Source of the DNA: Bolinopsis microptera
Taxonomy: Eukaryota; Ctenophora; Tentaculata; Lobata; Bolinopsidae
Assembly (NCBI RefSeq): GCF_026151205.1
Contig: NC_087072.1
Span: 6,496,084-6,560,083 of the forward strand
Direction of reading: 5' to 3'
DNA: 64,000 nt
Part shown: one piece after another, positions 25,423 to 38,200 of the stretch
Layout: each line of letters opens with the position of its first letter
How positions within the stretch are numbered: the first letter of the stretch is position 1
Notes under the pieces: model-generated
Databases searched by the model: none
Seen by the model: only the letters and a program-made list of their open reading frames with translations
What the model was told of the DNA's origin: nothing
Program-made: the position numbers and the translations under genes

Positions 25423-26136
25423 TCGTGCCCAGTTCTCAGAGAAGATAGATTTGCTGTATTTTAAAACAAGTAACTCGTGCCCAGTTCGCAGAGAAGATAG
25501 ATTTGCTGTATTTTAAAACAAGTTACTCGTGCCCAGTTCGCAGAGAAGATAGATATGCTGTATTTTAAAACAAGTTACTCGTGCCCAGTTCGCAGAGAAG
25601 ATAGATTTGCTGTATTTTAAAACAAGTTACCCGTGCCCAGTTCGCAGAGAAGCTAGATATGCTGTATTTTAAAATAAATGACTCGTGCCCAGTTTGCAGA
25701 GAAGATAGATTTGCTGTATTTCAAAACAAGTTACCCGTGCCCAGTTCGCAGAGAAGATAGATATGCTGTATTTTAAAACAAGTGACTCGTGCCCAGATTG
25801 CAGAGAATATAGATTTGCTGTATTTCAAAACAAGTAACTCGGGCCCAGTTCGCAGAGAAGATAGATATGCTGTATTTTAAAACAAGTGACTCGTGCCCAG
25901 TTTGCAGAGAATATAGATTTGCTGTATTTCAAAACAAGTAACTCGGGCCCAGTTCGCTGAGAAGATAGATTTGCTGTATTTTAAAACAAGTTTCTCGTGC
26001 CCAGTTCGCAGAGAAGATAGATTTGCTGTATTTCAAAACAAGTAACTCGGGCCCAGTTCGCTGAGAAGATAGATTTGCTGTATTTTAAAACAAGTTACTC
26101 GTGCCCAGTTCGCAGAGAAGATAGATTTGCTGTATT
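25423..26136. repeat. 52-bp satellite array, left block (about 14 copies)
   Basis: Monomers begin TCGTGCCCAGTTCGCAGAGA and end TGTATTTTAAAACAAGTTAC. They differ at a few recurrent positions (GATTTGC or GATATGC, TCGTG or CCGTG or TCGGG, TTTTAAAAC or TTTCAAAAC), which suggests higher-order mixing of variants. The array stops at TGTATT, where a retrotransposon is inserted; the same satellite resumes at 30282. Confidence 0.96.
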
Positions 26137-29100
26137 AATAAAACAAAAGTTAATAAAACAAAAGTTAAATTTATTACCAATTATTCAATCAATACATATC
26201 ATAAATTCTAATATTGGAAACACAATGCAGAATGGATGTCTTAAACTATAATTTGTTGTCACTAATAATCTATTTACTTTCAAAGTTGAAATTTAGTTAA
26301 GTATGAAATGCCACCACATCATAGTTAGGGTAAAATATAATTCTTAAAAATTTTAAAATTAAGAAGATTGCTCTATGACTTAAAATTTAAAATTTAGCTA
26401 AAGATGTCTAATTTTTAAATAGTTGGTTACAGTTTATGACAGTACTGGCATGACCAATTTTATTGTGGCTGGTAAAAGGACCCAGTTGCCTGTAAGGGCT
26501 TTACCGAACCCCTGGGGACCACAATGTGATAGGATCAGGCCAGATGTTTCTATGTAGAGCAATTTATTTATTTCGGAGCTATGGTTACGTGGTATAGTTG
26601 GTGGTCATGTTTAAAGGTCAGTTTATCCTTGTGTGCTAATTATCCATCCAGATGCTTAGTGATGTGAGTAAATCATGCCCTTCTACATTATATATAACGT
26701 TTAACTATAAATTTGTTTTTACCACAGAAACTGTGGCACTAAGGTCAAGAATTAAAAATGTTTACTCTCATTGATAGTTAAAGCGTTTTTTTTTTTTTTT
26801 TTTTTTTCCCCAGCACTACTACACAACAAAAACCTGTCGGCCCACCGAGGAAACACAGTCGCAGAACAAAGAACCCAATTGTGCTCCTCTATTCTGCGAT
26901 CGTGTGTATTTACTATAAACTAGCTAAATGCAGTTAGTAAAATTTTCTGGAATCATTAAATTCGTTTGATTAGTTTATGTGTCAAAGTAATGTCCATGAT
27001 AATCATATTTTTGGATCCCCGGTGGGCAAACACTCGTCACAAAGGCTAAGGCAAACCTGTCAATGTTTCACCATACGAAGTAAGGAGATTTGAACACATA
27101 CTCAGCCTACAACTCCACCCATGGGACGATACGTCGTGAGCCTCAAAATATATAGCACATACCCAGTTAGCAAACACTATACACAACAAACATACGATAC
27201 CAATCAATGTATAATGCCATTACTTCATTTAAAAGAAAATACATCTGCTATCTAATTTTAAAAAAATTGAAGAATAAACCTGAAGAGAGGAGAAGGAGAG
27301 AGGGGTTTGGGAGAGGTAGAGTAGGAAAACAACAAGATCCTGTGCCGCAGGATTTTAAAATTTGTTGTATGATGATTCGTTTTGTGTCGTCTCTTAGATT
27401 AATATAGGTCTGATACCCTAATTGTCATGGTTTTTTGCAATAACACCGTGGTTTACTCATGTGATTATGTTTACTAAATCAACCTATTTCAATGATAATT
27501 CATTTGCATCAAAGTTGTAACTGCACCAAAGTTGTCGGTCATATTTAGACTGTAGTTCTAACAAAGATTTCTTAAGATTATTCTTGAATATACTGATGGG
27601 AGTGGAGAAGTCTATTTCACTTGTTGACTTACGGCAGTGATTCCAAATACTAGTTGATTGATAGATGAATAGTGAGGATGGAGTGGGTGGGATGAAGTAG
27701 TTGTCTCGTCTTGGTGACCTGTTGAATAAAGAGAACATTGAGATTGGTGATTGGAACTTATTAATTTTGAACATTTCCAGTAAACAGTGCAACTTATGAA
27801 GATTGTGGACAGTCAGGAAGTTATACTCGTTACAGATTGGTTTACTGTGTTCTAGTTCAAAGAAATCTTTGCCTAACATCTGCTTGATAACTTTACCGGT
27901 CTTATCCCTAGTGATAGGCCTTACTCTGGCACATGTTTTGAACTTATTGAAGTATGCATCATTATCACCAAAGAGAATTCTTATGCATTTCTTTTGTGTT
28001 TTAAATATGGCTTCTAGTTTATTATTTGATACACCTCCCCAAACAGATATTCCATAACATAGGTGTGATTCAAAAAGGGTGTGGTACAGGTCCTTATATA
28101 GTTTTTTAGGTACACAGCGTCTAATTCCACATAGTCTACCTATCTCACATTTCAATTTACGGTTTAACGCTCTTAAGTGAGCATCCCAGTTCAGTTTTTG
28201 GTCAATAATGACTCCAAGAAACTTAGTTTCCTCCACCTTTTTAATTACTATATTATTTAGTGTCAGTTCTAATTCATTGGTGTTTGAATCTGGTTCATTT
28301 CTACAGTTCGGCTTAAAGTGGATATAGCAACATTTCTTTATGTTGATATGCAGCAAGTTACTCTTCATATACTGATGAACAAGTTTAAGAATTTTATTAG
28401 CTTTGCAGTAAAGTGTTTTTATACATTTATCTACAACAAATATGTTGGTGTCATCGGCAAAAAGTATAAACTTACCTAGGTCTGATACTCTATATATTTC
28501 ATTGATGTAGATAATGAAAAGCAAGGGACCTAATACTGACCCCTGAGGAACACCAAATATTACAGACAGTTTTTCGGATTCTTCTCCAAGTACTGAAACA
28601 TATTGCTGTCTATTAGAAAGGTAACTGGCTATCAATTTATTTGCAGTCCCTCGAATTCCATAATCATTCAGTTTTTTAAGCAGTTTATCATGACAGATTG
28701 TGTCAAAAGCTTTACTTAAATCAATGAAGATGCCTAGTACGTGATTTTTATCTCTTAAAGATTTTTCAATGTAGTCGACAGAAAAGTTGAGTGCATGGCT
28801 TGTCGAATGATTTTTTCTGAAGCCATATTGATTTTCATATAATAATCCTTGCGACTGAAAGAAACTGTAAAGCCTGGAGAATATGATTTTTTCAAGTATT
28901 TTACCGAATATTGCTAAGGTTGAGATAGGCCTGTAATTTTCAAGAAGCTCAGCATTTTCTTTCTTATATATTGGACTTATTTTACCTACTTTTAGGTCGT
29001 CTGGAAAAAATCCCTGTTGCATACATTCGTTGTACAATACCGATAGTAGTGGGCTAATTTTGCCTGATACTGCCTTTACTATATGTACTGGTATGTCGCT

Positions 29101-30281
29101 AGCCTTGCCATTCTTAAGTTCCGATATGATCTTAGCCACCTCCTCAGGTGAGCAGTCATGTAGATATATATTAGCTGTATTCGATTTAGGTAAGGAGTCA
29201 CAGAAACTTGGAAGCTGATTTATTTGTATCTCTCCTAGTTCTGTGTAGGCTGCATTAAGGTTAGATGCTAGGGATACAAAATACTTATTGAATTCATTAG
29301 CTATAACTCTGCGATCAGTTATCTTTTCATTGTCTATGGTAAATATAGGTCTGATATCACGTTTCTGTTTGCCACGAATTTTATTTATCAGTTCCCAGGT
29401 TTTCTTGGAATTTCCCTGAGTTTCAAGAAACTTGTCAGAATAATATTCAGATACAGCTTTTTTACGAACCTTTTTTAGAGCCTTTCTATATTCTTTGTAG
29501 TCATCATAACGGTTTCTTTTATTACAGCAGATAGAACACACGCATGTGCCCCCTTTTGTGTCAGTTTCGCCTTGTTTACACTTAACTTTCCTGACTTTCG
29601 CCCAGTCATCATACAGCCCATGGCAGTGGTTTACTGAGGCTATAATCCCGCCAGTAATCCATGGGTTGTTCTGCATAGTGCGCTTAGTGGTTTTGGGTAC
29701 AGCTAGTTTGCAGGTTTCGTCAATGCTGTTTTTAAAGATATCATGAAAGTTAGTAAAATCTATAATTGGTTCATTGTCTAGTTTGTTACCCAAGACTTCA
29801 GCAAATTTATCAGTGTTTGATTTACAATAGTCATAGTATTGAGTGTGCTTGTGAATATTTTTGGTCTTTCTAATTTCCCAGTCAAATATTGTAAATATAG
29901 GTAGGTGATGAGATATGTGATCAGTTATGACTCCAGAGGCAGTAACAGAGTCTAGGTCATTTGTAATGATGTTGTCGATGCACGAGGCATTACATCCAGG
30001 CTTTTCATGAGTTGCTAATGATATCAATGGAAGAAGCCTCTACTAAATAGGACATCTTCATACTGTGCAATAATGCTACTGTGGTTACTATGGAGATTAA
30101 TGTTAAAATCACCTGCAATGTGTGTATGTTTTGGTGCTTTATCAAGTATTGACGACAATTCTTGGAGAGCTTGCTCAGCATTGCCACTTGGAAGGCGGTA
30201 TATTACTCCTATAGAAGTAGAGTTTCCTAGACTACCTATAGTTACAAAGAGGGTTTCTAGATTTTCTGTCACTTGGGAAAG
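26137..30281 (-). mobile_element. 5'-truncated non-LTR retrotransposon inserted in the satellite
   Basis: The element reads on the minus strand from about 30281 to 26137. Its limits come from the host satellite: monomer sequence breaks after GTATT at 26132-26136 and resumes with GTATT at 30282-30286, a 5-bp target duplication. The 3' end is two copies of a 15-bp unit (AATAAAACAAAAGTT on the + strand, 26137-26166), a tail style known in CR1-like elements. The 3' UTR is about 1.3 kb and contains an internal A-run (T-run at 26786-26810 on the + strand). A second copy of this 3' UTR lies inverted at 33317-34990. The 5' part is missing, as the endonuclease is incomplete. Confidence 0.88.
27484..30272 (-). 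pseudogene. Endonuclease/reverse-transcriptase ORF of a CR1/L2-type retrotransposon, one frameshift
   Basis: The first frame (30272 to about 30024) has endonuclease motifs TSIGVIYRLPSG and HTHIAGDFNINL. One base is lost near 30024, and the frame continues from 30027 to 27484 with HEKPGCNASCIDNIIT and SDHLPI-like DHISHHLPIF. The reverse-transcriptase domain follows: NYRPISTLAIFGKILEKI, GFRKNHSTSHAL, FIDLSKAFDTICHDKLL, GVPQGSVLGPLLF, then the catalytic FADDT, and a long C-terminal region. The enzyme would nick target DNA and prime reverse transcription there. Apart from the frameshift and the missing N-terminal endonuclease, the frame is open for about 845 codons, so the copy is young. Confidence 0.92.
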
Positions 30282-30798
30282 GTATTTTAAAACAAGTAAC
30301 TCGTGCCCAGTTTGCAGAGAAGATAGATTTGCTGTATTTTAAAACAAGTTACTCGGGCCCCGTTCGTAGAGAAGATAGATTTGCTGTGTTTTAAAACAAG
30401 TTACTCGTGCCCAGTTCGCAGAGAAGATAGATTTGCTGTATTTTAAAACAAGTTACCCGTGCCCAGTTCGCAGAGAAGATAGATTTGCTGTATTTCAAAA
30501 CAAGTAACTCAAGCCCAGTTCGCAGAGAATATAGTTTTGCTGTATTTCAAAACAAGTAACTCGGGCCCAGTTCGCAGAAAAGATAGATTTGCTGTATTTT
30601 AAAACAAGTAACCAGTTTGCAGAGAAGATAGATATGCTGTATTTTAAAACAAGTTACCCGTGCCCAGTTCGCAGAGAAGATAGATATGCTGTATTTTAAA
30701 ACAAGTGACTCGTGCCCAGTTTGCAGAGAAGATAGATTTGCTGTATTTTAAAACAAGTTACTCGTGCCCAGTTCGTAGAGAAAATAGATTTACTGTAG
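30282..30798. repeat. 52-bp satellite array, right block (about 10 copies)
   Basis: Monomers match those at 25423-26136 in sequence and orientation, starting mid-monomer (GTATTTTAAAACAAG), as expected if a single array was split. One monomer near 30610 has lost about 7 bp. The array fades out at ACTGTAGTTGTCAG. Confidence 0.95.
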
Positions 30799-33316
30799 TT
30801 GTCAGTTTACGGACAAATAAAGTCGAAAAGCATTAATCAAAATATGTTTTTGGCTGTCCCAAAATTTCGGATTCTTTTTCTGGAGTTTGGAATTAGCGGG
30901 AATTTTAAAACTCTCGTTGTGGTACCAAACCAATATTTTCAGCGCAGAGTTTTAGCGCGCGCCGAGAGCACACGCGTATTTTTGCATTGAAGTCGCGCGT
31001 TATTTGCACGTGCACTTCTACAGATTAAAATTAGGAGAGGGCCCTTACTGCTTACATTACTAAGTTGTTATGTAGTAATATTGTGAATTTGTCCGAAACT
31101 GGAAACAAATCTTGTAAAATTTTACAAATAGAAGTTATAGTATTACTTGACTGTAAAAATTTACCGAGTTTCACTTCCATATTTCAGGATCCGACCGCTG
31201 ATATTAAAATTGAAGAGTCAGATTTCATTGGAACATGGAATTACTGTAATGGAAAATAAAACAGGTCTTGCTGAGGATGAAGAAATGTTATGTGGGGAGA
31301 AAATGGGCTACTGGAAGTGGACCTTCTTAAACAAAGACGACTTTCACAAAATGTTTAAAAGATCACGGTCGCGGCATCGAACCCTGGACGTTTCCCCTGC
31401 CACGGTCAGACACTCGAGAATAGTACTAGTAGTGTGCGCTACTCGAGCTGTTGACATATGAGTTCTTCGGTGTTATTTATATTTAATTGTAATATGTAAT
31501 GACTGACAGTGCGAGATATCTTTTTTTGTTTCTATTTGATGTGTTTAGTGTTTGTGTTGCATTCTAATATAAACCGCGTATTAGTTTCGTGTCAATTTTA
31601 AATTTGATAAGTTTATCTTTAAACTGTATTTATTAGCAGTAATAGTTACATTTTGGTATTATACCTATATTTATTATTGTAATACTGTTGTATAATGCTG
31701 TTTCTTCCTCATTGTAGCTTACATATAGGATAGCATACTTTGCTCTGATCTTTAATCACAGTTGACAATACTTGATTAGGGTTAATGATTGTACGCGTTT
31801 GAAATCTTGATTTGATATCATTATAACCTTTACTAATGTTCAGACGAATGAATTTGATGTTTTATTTTTCCACGGCACTATTGAAAATCCTTTAAGGGAT
31901 AGAATCGGCACTGTCAAATATCTTTAAAAGGTTCGTAAACGGAATTACAGTCGATCTCCTGACAAATTTATGTCGAAAATTTGTTTTAACACGCGCAGCA
32001 ATATGAAGCCCGCGGCTTTCGCCGGGGTGCGCGCGTCGACGAGTCTAACCCGGCGCGCGTCTTGATAGGTTAAAAGATGTATCAATATGATATCACAATA
32101 TGAGAATCGAGCGCTATGAAAAATTTGCGTTCAAATTTGCTTACCCATATCCTGGGTTTTCTAGCAATTTTATGTAATGTTAAAACACATTTTGCAATAG
32201 TTAAATCGTAAATCTAGTATATTATATGTTGTTTACATTGCTCTCCATGGCCATTGCGAATGCTTGTGAATTGACAACTGGTTTGATATATTCTAGGGTA
32301 CACGTAAGATTTAATTGTTGGCAGGGGTTATCCTTCTGTAACCTTTGACCCTCACCTTTCATCGTTTGGCTGTGTAGACCACAGTCCCCAAACAAACAAA
32401 CGAAACAGGAGCTTGCATGAATTTGATAATGTATGTAACTAAGCCCTGGGATTGATGGCCCAGCTTGGGCTGAACTGGCTAGCAGCTCATTATGTCTGAG
32501 GGAGTGACATGCTATTTTAAATCTCCTACTTTGTATCTTGTTTAATGATATTATGTAACCTGAATTCCTTTTACAAGATATTATGTAACCTGAACTTGTT
32601 TTCATGAGATACCACACAATGACTTTTTGTATGTCCGGTCCTAAATTTTCTCTTGAGCAATTGACTGTGTCCACATTTCTTCTTTAGAACAGAACTATTC
32701 ACATGAGCATCTGGATTTTCAAATATTGTTTCGCTTGTGTAAGGGATTCAAGGGCCTATGTACACTAAATCATACATCTCCGTAAGTTCTCTTGCATGAT
32801 CAATGATCAATCCTCCCATCACTTGGTCTTGCCGATGTTTGTGGGTGATCCTGCACAGGCTACAGCCGATTTGACTCTGAGCAGGGACTCATTAGCCCCA
32901 TGAACATGTCCTCAGATCTGCAAAGTTCACGTTTATAATGATATTTAGCTCCTCCATTCCACTTTTTCCATGTCCAACAGTGAGCCCTTGTTGCTCCTGT
33001 CACCTGTGCCATTCCCCATTCCTATTATCTTCTCATACATCTGCTGTATGAGTAACTGCCATGCTATCTTATTGGGAATATCATTTGGCTATTGTCTTCT
33101 CATACATCTGCTGTATGAGTACCTACAATTTTATTGGGGATATCAATATCTTGATCATTTCTCCAGGGTGCATGATACCAAACGCTTTGTGAAATGTGTG
33201 AACATCTGAACAACTAGTATATTGCAGCCCTTCACACCTTGGTACCAAAATCTATTGGGATTTTGACCTGTCTGGTCTAATTCCAATCTGATTTCTGCCC
33301 AGTATTTTTTGTTTTA
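30799..33316. other. Intergenic stretch, no supported gene
   Basis: The longest open frame here (31147-31461, 104 codons) has no recognisable family and no splice context. GC-rich words cluster near 30950-31010 and 31990-32060. GATATTATGTAACCTGAA is repeated directly near 32547 and 32576, and a 66-bp duplication follows at 33026. Confidence 0.4.
33026..33150. repeat. Imperfect tandem duplication, period about 66 bp
   Basis: TCTTCTCATACATCTGCTGT followed by ATGAGTA occurs at about 33028 and 33094. Both copies run on to a TTATTGGG(A/G)ATATCA motif. The unit contains a short palindrome CATACATCTGCTGTATG. Function is unknown. Confidence 0.75.
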
Positions 33317-33511
33317 ATATTAATCTAAGAGACGACACAAAACGAATCATCTGTACAACAAATTTTAAAATCCTGCGGCACAGGATCCTGTTGTTTTCCT
33401 ACTCTACCTCTCCCAAACCCCTCTCTCCTTCTCCTCTCTTCAGGTTTATTCTTCAATTTTTTAAATTAGATAGCAGATATATTTTCTTTTAAATGAAGTA
33501 ATGGCATTATA

Positions 33512-33555
<44 letters not shown>

Positions 33556-34990
33556 GTAATGACTACTTTTGGGGACTTGGGGAATTACGTCAACGATTTT
33601 ACCCCGAGTCCCCATGATTTTTAGTCCCCATTAGTCCCCAAAAGTCTCCATTAGTCCCCATTTAGATGATTTTTAGTCCCCATTAGTCCCCAAAAGTCTC
33701 CATTAGTCCCCATTTAGATTTATCCTACTCTTATCTTGGACAAAACATCTCGATCGTATCGTTATTAAACTAACTTGAAAACCATAAATAACTGTCAAAA
33801 ATTCTGGGGACTTATGGGGACAAATGGTGAATTACGTCAACGAGTTGACCTCTAGTCCCCACGATTTTTAGTCCCCATTAGTCCCCAAAAGTCTCCATTG
33901 GTAGTCATTACCCCCCCCCCCCCCCATTATACATTGTTTGGTATCGTATGTTTGTTGTGTATAGTGTTTGCTAACTGGGTATGTGCTATATATTTTGAGG
34001 CTCACGTCGTCTCGTCCCATTGGTGGAGTTGTAGGCTGAGTATGTGTTCAAATCTCCTTACTTCGTATGGTGAAACATTGACAGGTTTGCCTTAGCCTTT
34101 GGGACGAGTGTTTGCCCACCGGGGATCCAAAAATATGATTATCATGGACATTACTTTGACACATAAACTAATCAAACGAAATTAATGATTCCAGAAAATT
34201 TTACTAACTGCATTTAGCTAGTTTAAATAGTAAATACACACGATCGCAGAATAAAGGAGCACAATTGGGCTCTTTGTTCTGCGACCGTGTTTCCTCGGTG
34301 GGCCGACAGGTTTTTGTTGTGTAGTAGTGCTGGGGAAAAAACACGCTTTAACTATCAATGAGAGTAAAAATTTTTAATTCTTGACCTTAGTGCCACAGTT
34401 TCTGTGGTAAAAACAAATTTATAGTTAAACGTTATATATCGTAGAAGGGCATGATTTACTCACATCACTAAGCATCTGATGGATAATTAGCACACAAGGA
34501 TAAACTGACCTTTAAACATGACCACCAGCTATACCACGTAACCATACCTCCGAAATAAATAAATTGCTCTACATAGAAACATCTGGCCTGATCCTATCAC
34601 ACTGTGGTCCCCAGGGGTTCGGTAAAGCCCTTACAGGCAACTGGGTCCTTTTACCAGCCACAATAAAATTGGTCATGCCAGTACTGTCATAAACTGTAAC
34701 CAACTATTAAAAAATTAGATATCTTTTGCTAAATTTTAAATTTTAAGTCATAGAGCAATCTTCTTAATTTTAAAATTTTTAAGAATAATATTTTACCCTA
34801 ACTATGATGTGGTGGCATTTCATACTTAACTAAATTTCAACTTTGAAAGTAAATAGATTATTAGTGATAACAAAATTATAGTTTAAGACATCCATTGTGC
34901 ATTGTGTTTCCAATATTAGAATTTATGATATGTATTGATTGAATAATTGGTAATAAATTTAACTTTTGTTTTATTAACTTTTGTTTTATT
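33317..34990 (+). mobile_element. Second, strongly 5'-truncated copy of the retrotransposon 3' UTR
   Basis: This stretch is the reverse complement of 26137-27405 with few changes. It ends in the same two 15-bp units (AACTTTTGTTTTATT, 34961-34990). It starts about 80 bp after where the ORF stop would be, so it holds only 3' UTR. The internal A-run is 6 long here against about 24 in the other copy. It is interrupted by a poly-G-ended insertion at 33513-33925. It ends about 300 bp before the hydrolase ATG and might have supplied promoter sequence. Confidence 0.88.
33513..33925. mobile_element. MITE-like insertion with homopolymer G/C termini
   Basis: The insertion begins with 42 G (33513-33554) and ends with 15 C (33911-33925), so both ends are G-runs read inward. 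Inside these, TAATGACTAC (5') matches its inverse GTAGTCATTA (3'). ATTATAC flanks both sides (33506-33512 and 33926-33932), a 7-bp target duplication. The uninterrupted repeat copy near 27210 shows the empty site with no G or C tract, so the homopolymers belong to the insertion. A block with GAATTACGTCAACGA and repeated TAGTCCCCATTAGTCCCC is present near both ends in direct orientation (about 33581 and 33829). No protein is encoded. Confidence 0.9.
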
Positions 34991-35296
34991 TTAACATGTT
35001 CCGGATCATTCTGTTGGAAGCCTTGGCATTATATCTAAGATGCCAAAAATTACACCCACAATAACTCATTGTTTTGCTCTTCTTTGGAACTGGAGTGATA
35101 CATGAAAATAAATTATGGCAGAAAACTTATCTAAGTTTTTGCATAAGAAATTGAAAGTTTACTAAGAATAGTCCATCATTTTAGTACCATTATGCTATGC
35201 TGTATACCTCAAAATGGATATCCATATAATTTACATTAAAAATATCACAACAGATTTCATTATTTTCCAGTTTTGAATAATATATCATTATCAGCT

Positions 35297-38200
35297 ATGA
35301 GACGACTATGGGTACTGCTAGCTCTCCTGACAATTGCTGTGTGCTACTCTCCCATGATCCTAACCTACGTCTTATCTGCTACTTGTCTTATAGCTGTAGC
35401 GTTAATGCTTTATAAAAAGTTCATCAGAAAAAACAAGGAATCTCTTGCGGCCCTGTTCCTGTCAGTTCTGCTTAATCAGATTGCACTAATCTGCAGGACA
35501 CTTAGATATCTTAACTTTGTTTCTGATGTGGAGTCCTTGAGAGCACCTAATTACATGACCTTGCTGCTGAAGCCCCATCCAGAGGTTACGTATGAGAGGA
35601 TGCAGATTAAAGATGATACTATTAATATGATGATCTATCGACCCAAAGTTATAAAGAACGACGGATTGATTGTTTATGCACACGGTGGTAAGTAGAGTTC
35701 AATTCTTTATTTCTTTACTTGTATTATAAACTGAAGTCGTCTTTTACCATAATAGCTTAATATGACTTGACATAGATACATACTATTTGACATTTTTGTT
35801 AGAAAGACTACAACACACAACACAACATAGACAGCCAAAATGCCTAACATTGTCCTCAAACTTGGTTCCCCGTTTTTAGTGTTTTTGGTGACAGTACAGT
35901 TGATATTGCATTGGATATCCGTCATTTATTAAGTGAATGGAGCTTTTCATTTCATTACAAGGCATTTTATTGCTTTTTGTGCAAACCATGGTTTTCCTTT
36001 CTGTCCGAAAATTTGAATTTTTGTTAGAAATCTCCGTTTTGGACAGAAATAATGCAGTGTTACTCTGCGTCAATAACACATTTTAAACACAATCCAATGC
36101 CCCTGATAACATATTTAACTTTCTTGTATGGCACATAATATATGGCAATCTACTGAAACTATTTAGTCCTATTACTGCATAATCACTTAAATATAAATGT
36201 TGGGGCACGGTGATTTCTTATAATTTCCGGCCTTTTCCATTTAGCTACACCTTAGCTTTAGGTTTAACTCCTCAGTGTTAATGTCGAGGAGGGTAATTAA
36301 TCAAAACACTCAGGATTTCCGCCCCTTTTGTAGGTCTGCTGCAAAGGTAACTAGTCTATTCTTCTATTGTATTGATAGGTTGTACTGAATGGGCGATGAT
36401 CATAGCGAGTAGTATTGAAACGCTATATATATACAGTTGTGAGCAAACGCATCTGTGTCAAAATGTTGGAAATTGTTGAACAGGTTTTAAAGATTTACAG
36501 TTTACGACTTTCTGGGTTATGCGAAGTTTTGATTAGGCTACCTTAATTTGATGTATGAGGGGTATATATATATTATACAGTGATACACTTGTTATAGTTA
36601 TGTTATGTAAACTTAGAATTAGTGATTTTGCAAAGTTCATCCTTTATGCCGACGACGCAAACATATTAATTAGTGGAACCACCCTAGAAGAAATACAATT
36701 AAAAGCTAATCAGCTAATTTCACGTCTTGTAGATTGGGTAGGTGTTAATGGGCTATCTTTAAATGTAAAAAAGACGTGTTACATGATTTTCACTAGAAAA
36801 AGAATCGACTTCAGCGGCTTTAATTTGTCCATTGACAACACTGTAATCGAACGTAAGACTGAAGCAAGATTTTTAGGAGTGATCCTAGACGAAAAGCTCA
36901 CTTGGCAAAAACACATTACGGCCGTTAGAATAAAGATGGGTCGCTACCTCGGAGTTATGTATAAGCTAAAGCACCTTCTACCTATCAAAGCCCGCCTAAA
37001 CATTTTCCAAAGCCTTATCCAATCCCATTTAAATTTCTGTTCTTTAGTGTGGGGCTTTGCCTCAAAATGTCACATTGAATCTCTGTTCACCAAGCAAAAG
37101 CAGGGAATTAGAGCTGTTATGTCAGGATATGTAAATTATAGATATAAAGACGGCAATCCCCCGGAGCACACAAAAAGTGCGTTTAGATTGCATAATATCC
37201 TAACAGTCCATAGCGTCATTGTAAAAAACGCTCTTATTCTACTACACAAAGTAAGGAACATGCCAAGCCTTCTCCCTAAATCCATCAAAGAACTTTTCCC
37301 TCACGATATTCCCACCTATAATTCCACATACGAACATAACCTTTCTTGGTTCACAACTTACAACGGCCCAACATTTAGAAATACTCTTTTCTTCAAAGGA
37401 CCCATGCTCTCTATTACAAAGCAAAGTAAGGATATAACTATTCCAAGTTCTACCTTTTCAATTGAAATCTTTAAAAATTCAGCTAAGCGCGAACTCCTCA
37501 AGCTGCAAAGCTCAGGAGACGATGAAAATTGGCCAAATTTCTTACTTTATAGTATACCTGGGCTAAGAAAGTCTCAAAGAGAAGGGCGCTCGCAAATAGA
37601 CTACAGCACCGAGTTAGTAAGCGACAACGCGTAAAGAAAGATCACTCGCGACAAATGACTATGATCTTTTATCAACAACATATCATTTTAATTTCACTGC
37701 CATTATGCAATGCCGAATTTACATCTGCCGCGCAAAACTTTTTATCTATTATTATTAAATAGTAATTAGCATGTTTACAAATTGCGACTTCAACCAGTTT
37801 TGCAGACCGTTAGTTATATAGTACTTTTAGTAGGGCATTTATTTTAATATATTTATTTTACATTATTATATTTTAGTGTGACTTCTATAATTTCATTTAT
37901 GTAATAACCATTGATCAATAAATTGCGGCACACGCCAACCTCCACCGTGGGGTTTCAAACAAACAGTAGTCCTATCACGTGGCCGATCTTAATTAGCTGC
38001 ATTTGTTTGTTACCCCACATCATAAAAACACCGCGTCCACATGATTAAAACCACACTGCCTTTTATTATGTTGCCTTTTATTATTATATGTTTATTTTAT
38101 TATTATATGTTGTGTCTTAATCAATAGTGATGGTGCACGCTGCACCAAATTTGTCTATGCCGTTAAATTCAGAGATATTGCTCACAGTCGTTGATTCTGA

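Noticed and set aside
25423-26136. Regular short repeats that could be taken for a CRISPR array
   Set aside because: Monomers are directly adjacent with no unique spacers, and all surrounding genes are spliced animal genes. This is satellite DNA.
27803-29746. Several + strand open frames of 60-84 codons
   Set aside because: They are shadows of the minus-strand reverse-transcriptase ORF.
30035-30049. 15-nt identity AGCCTCTACTAAATA with the end of the TIR element at 19724
   Set aside because: In the retrotransposon it codes conserved endonuclease residues (LFSRGFF), and no inverted partner is nearby. Treated as chance.
31147-31461. 104-codon open frame between repeats
   Set aside because: No recognised family, no start context or splice signals, and its length is near chance for this stretch.
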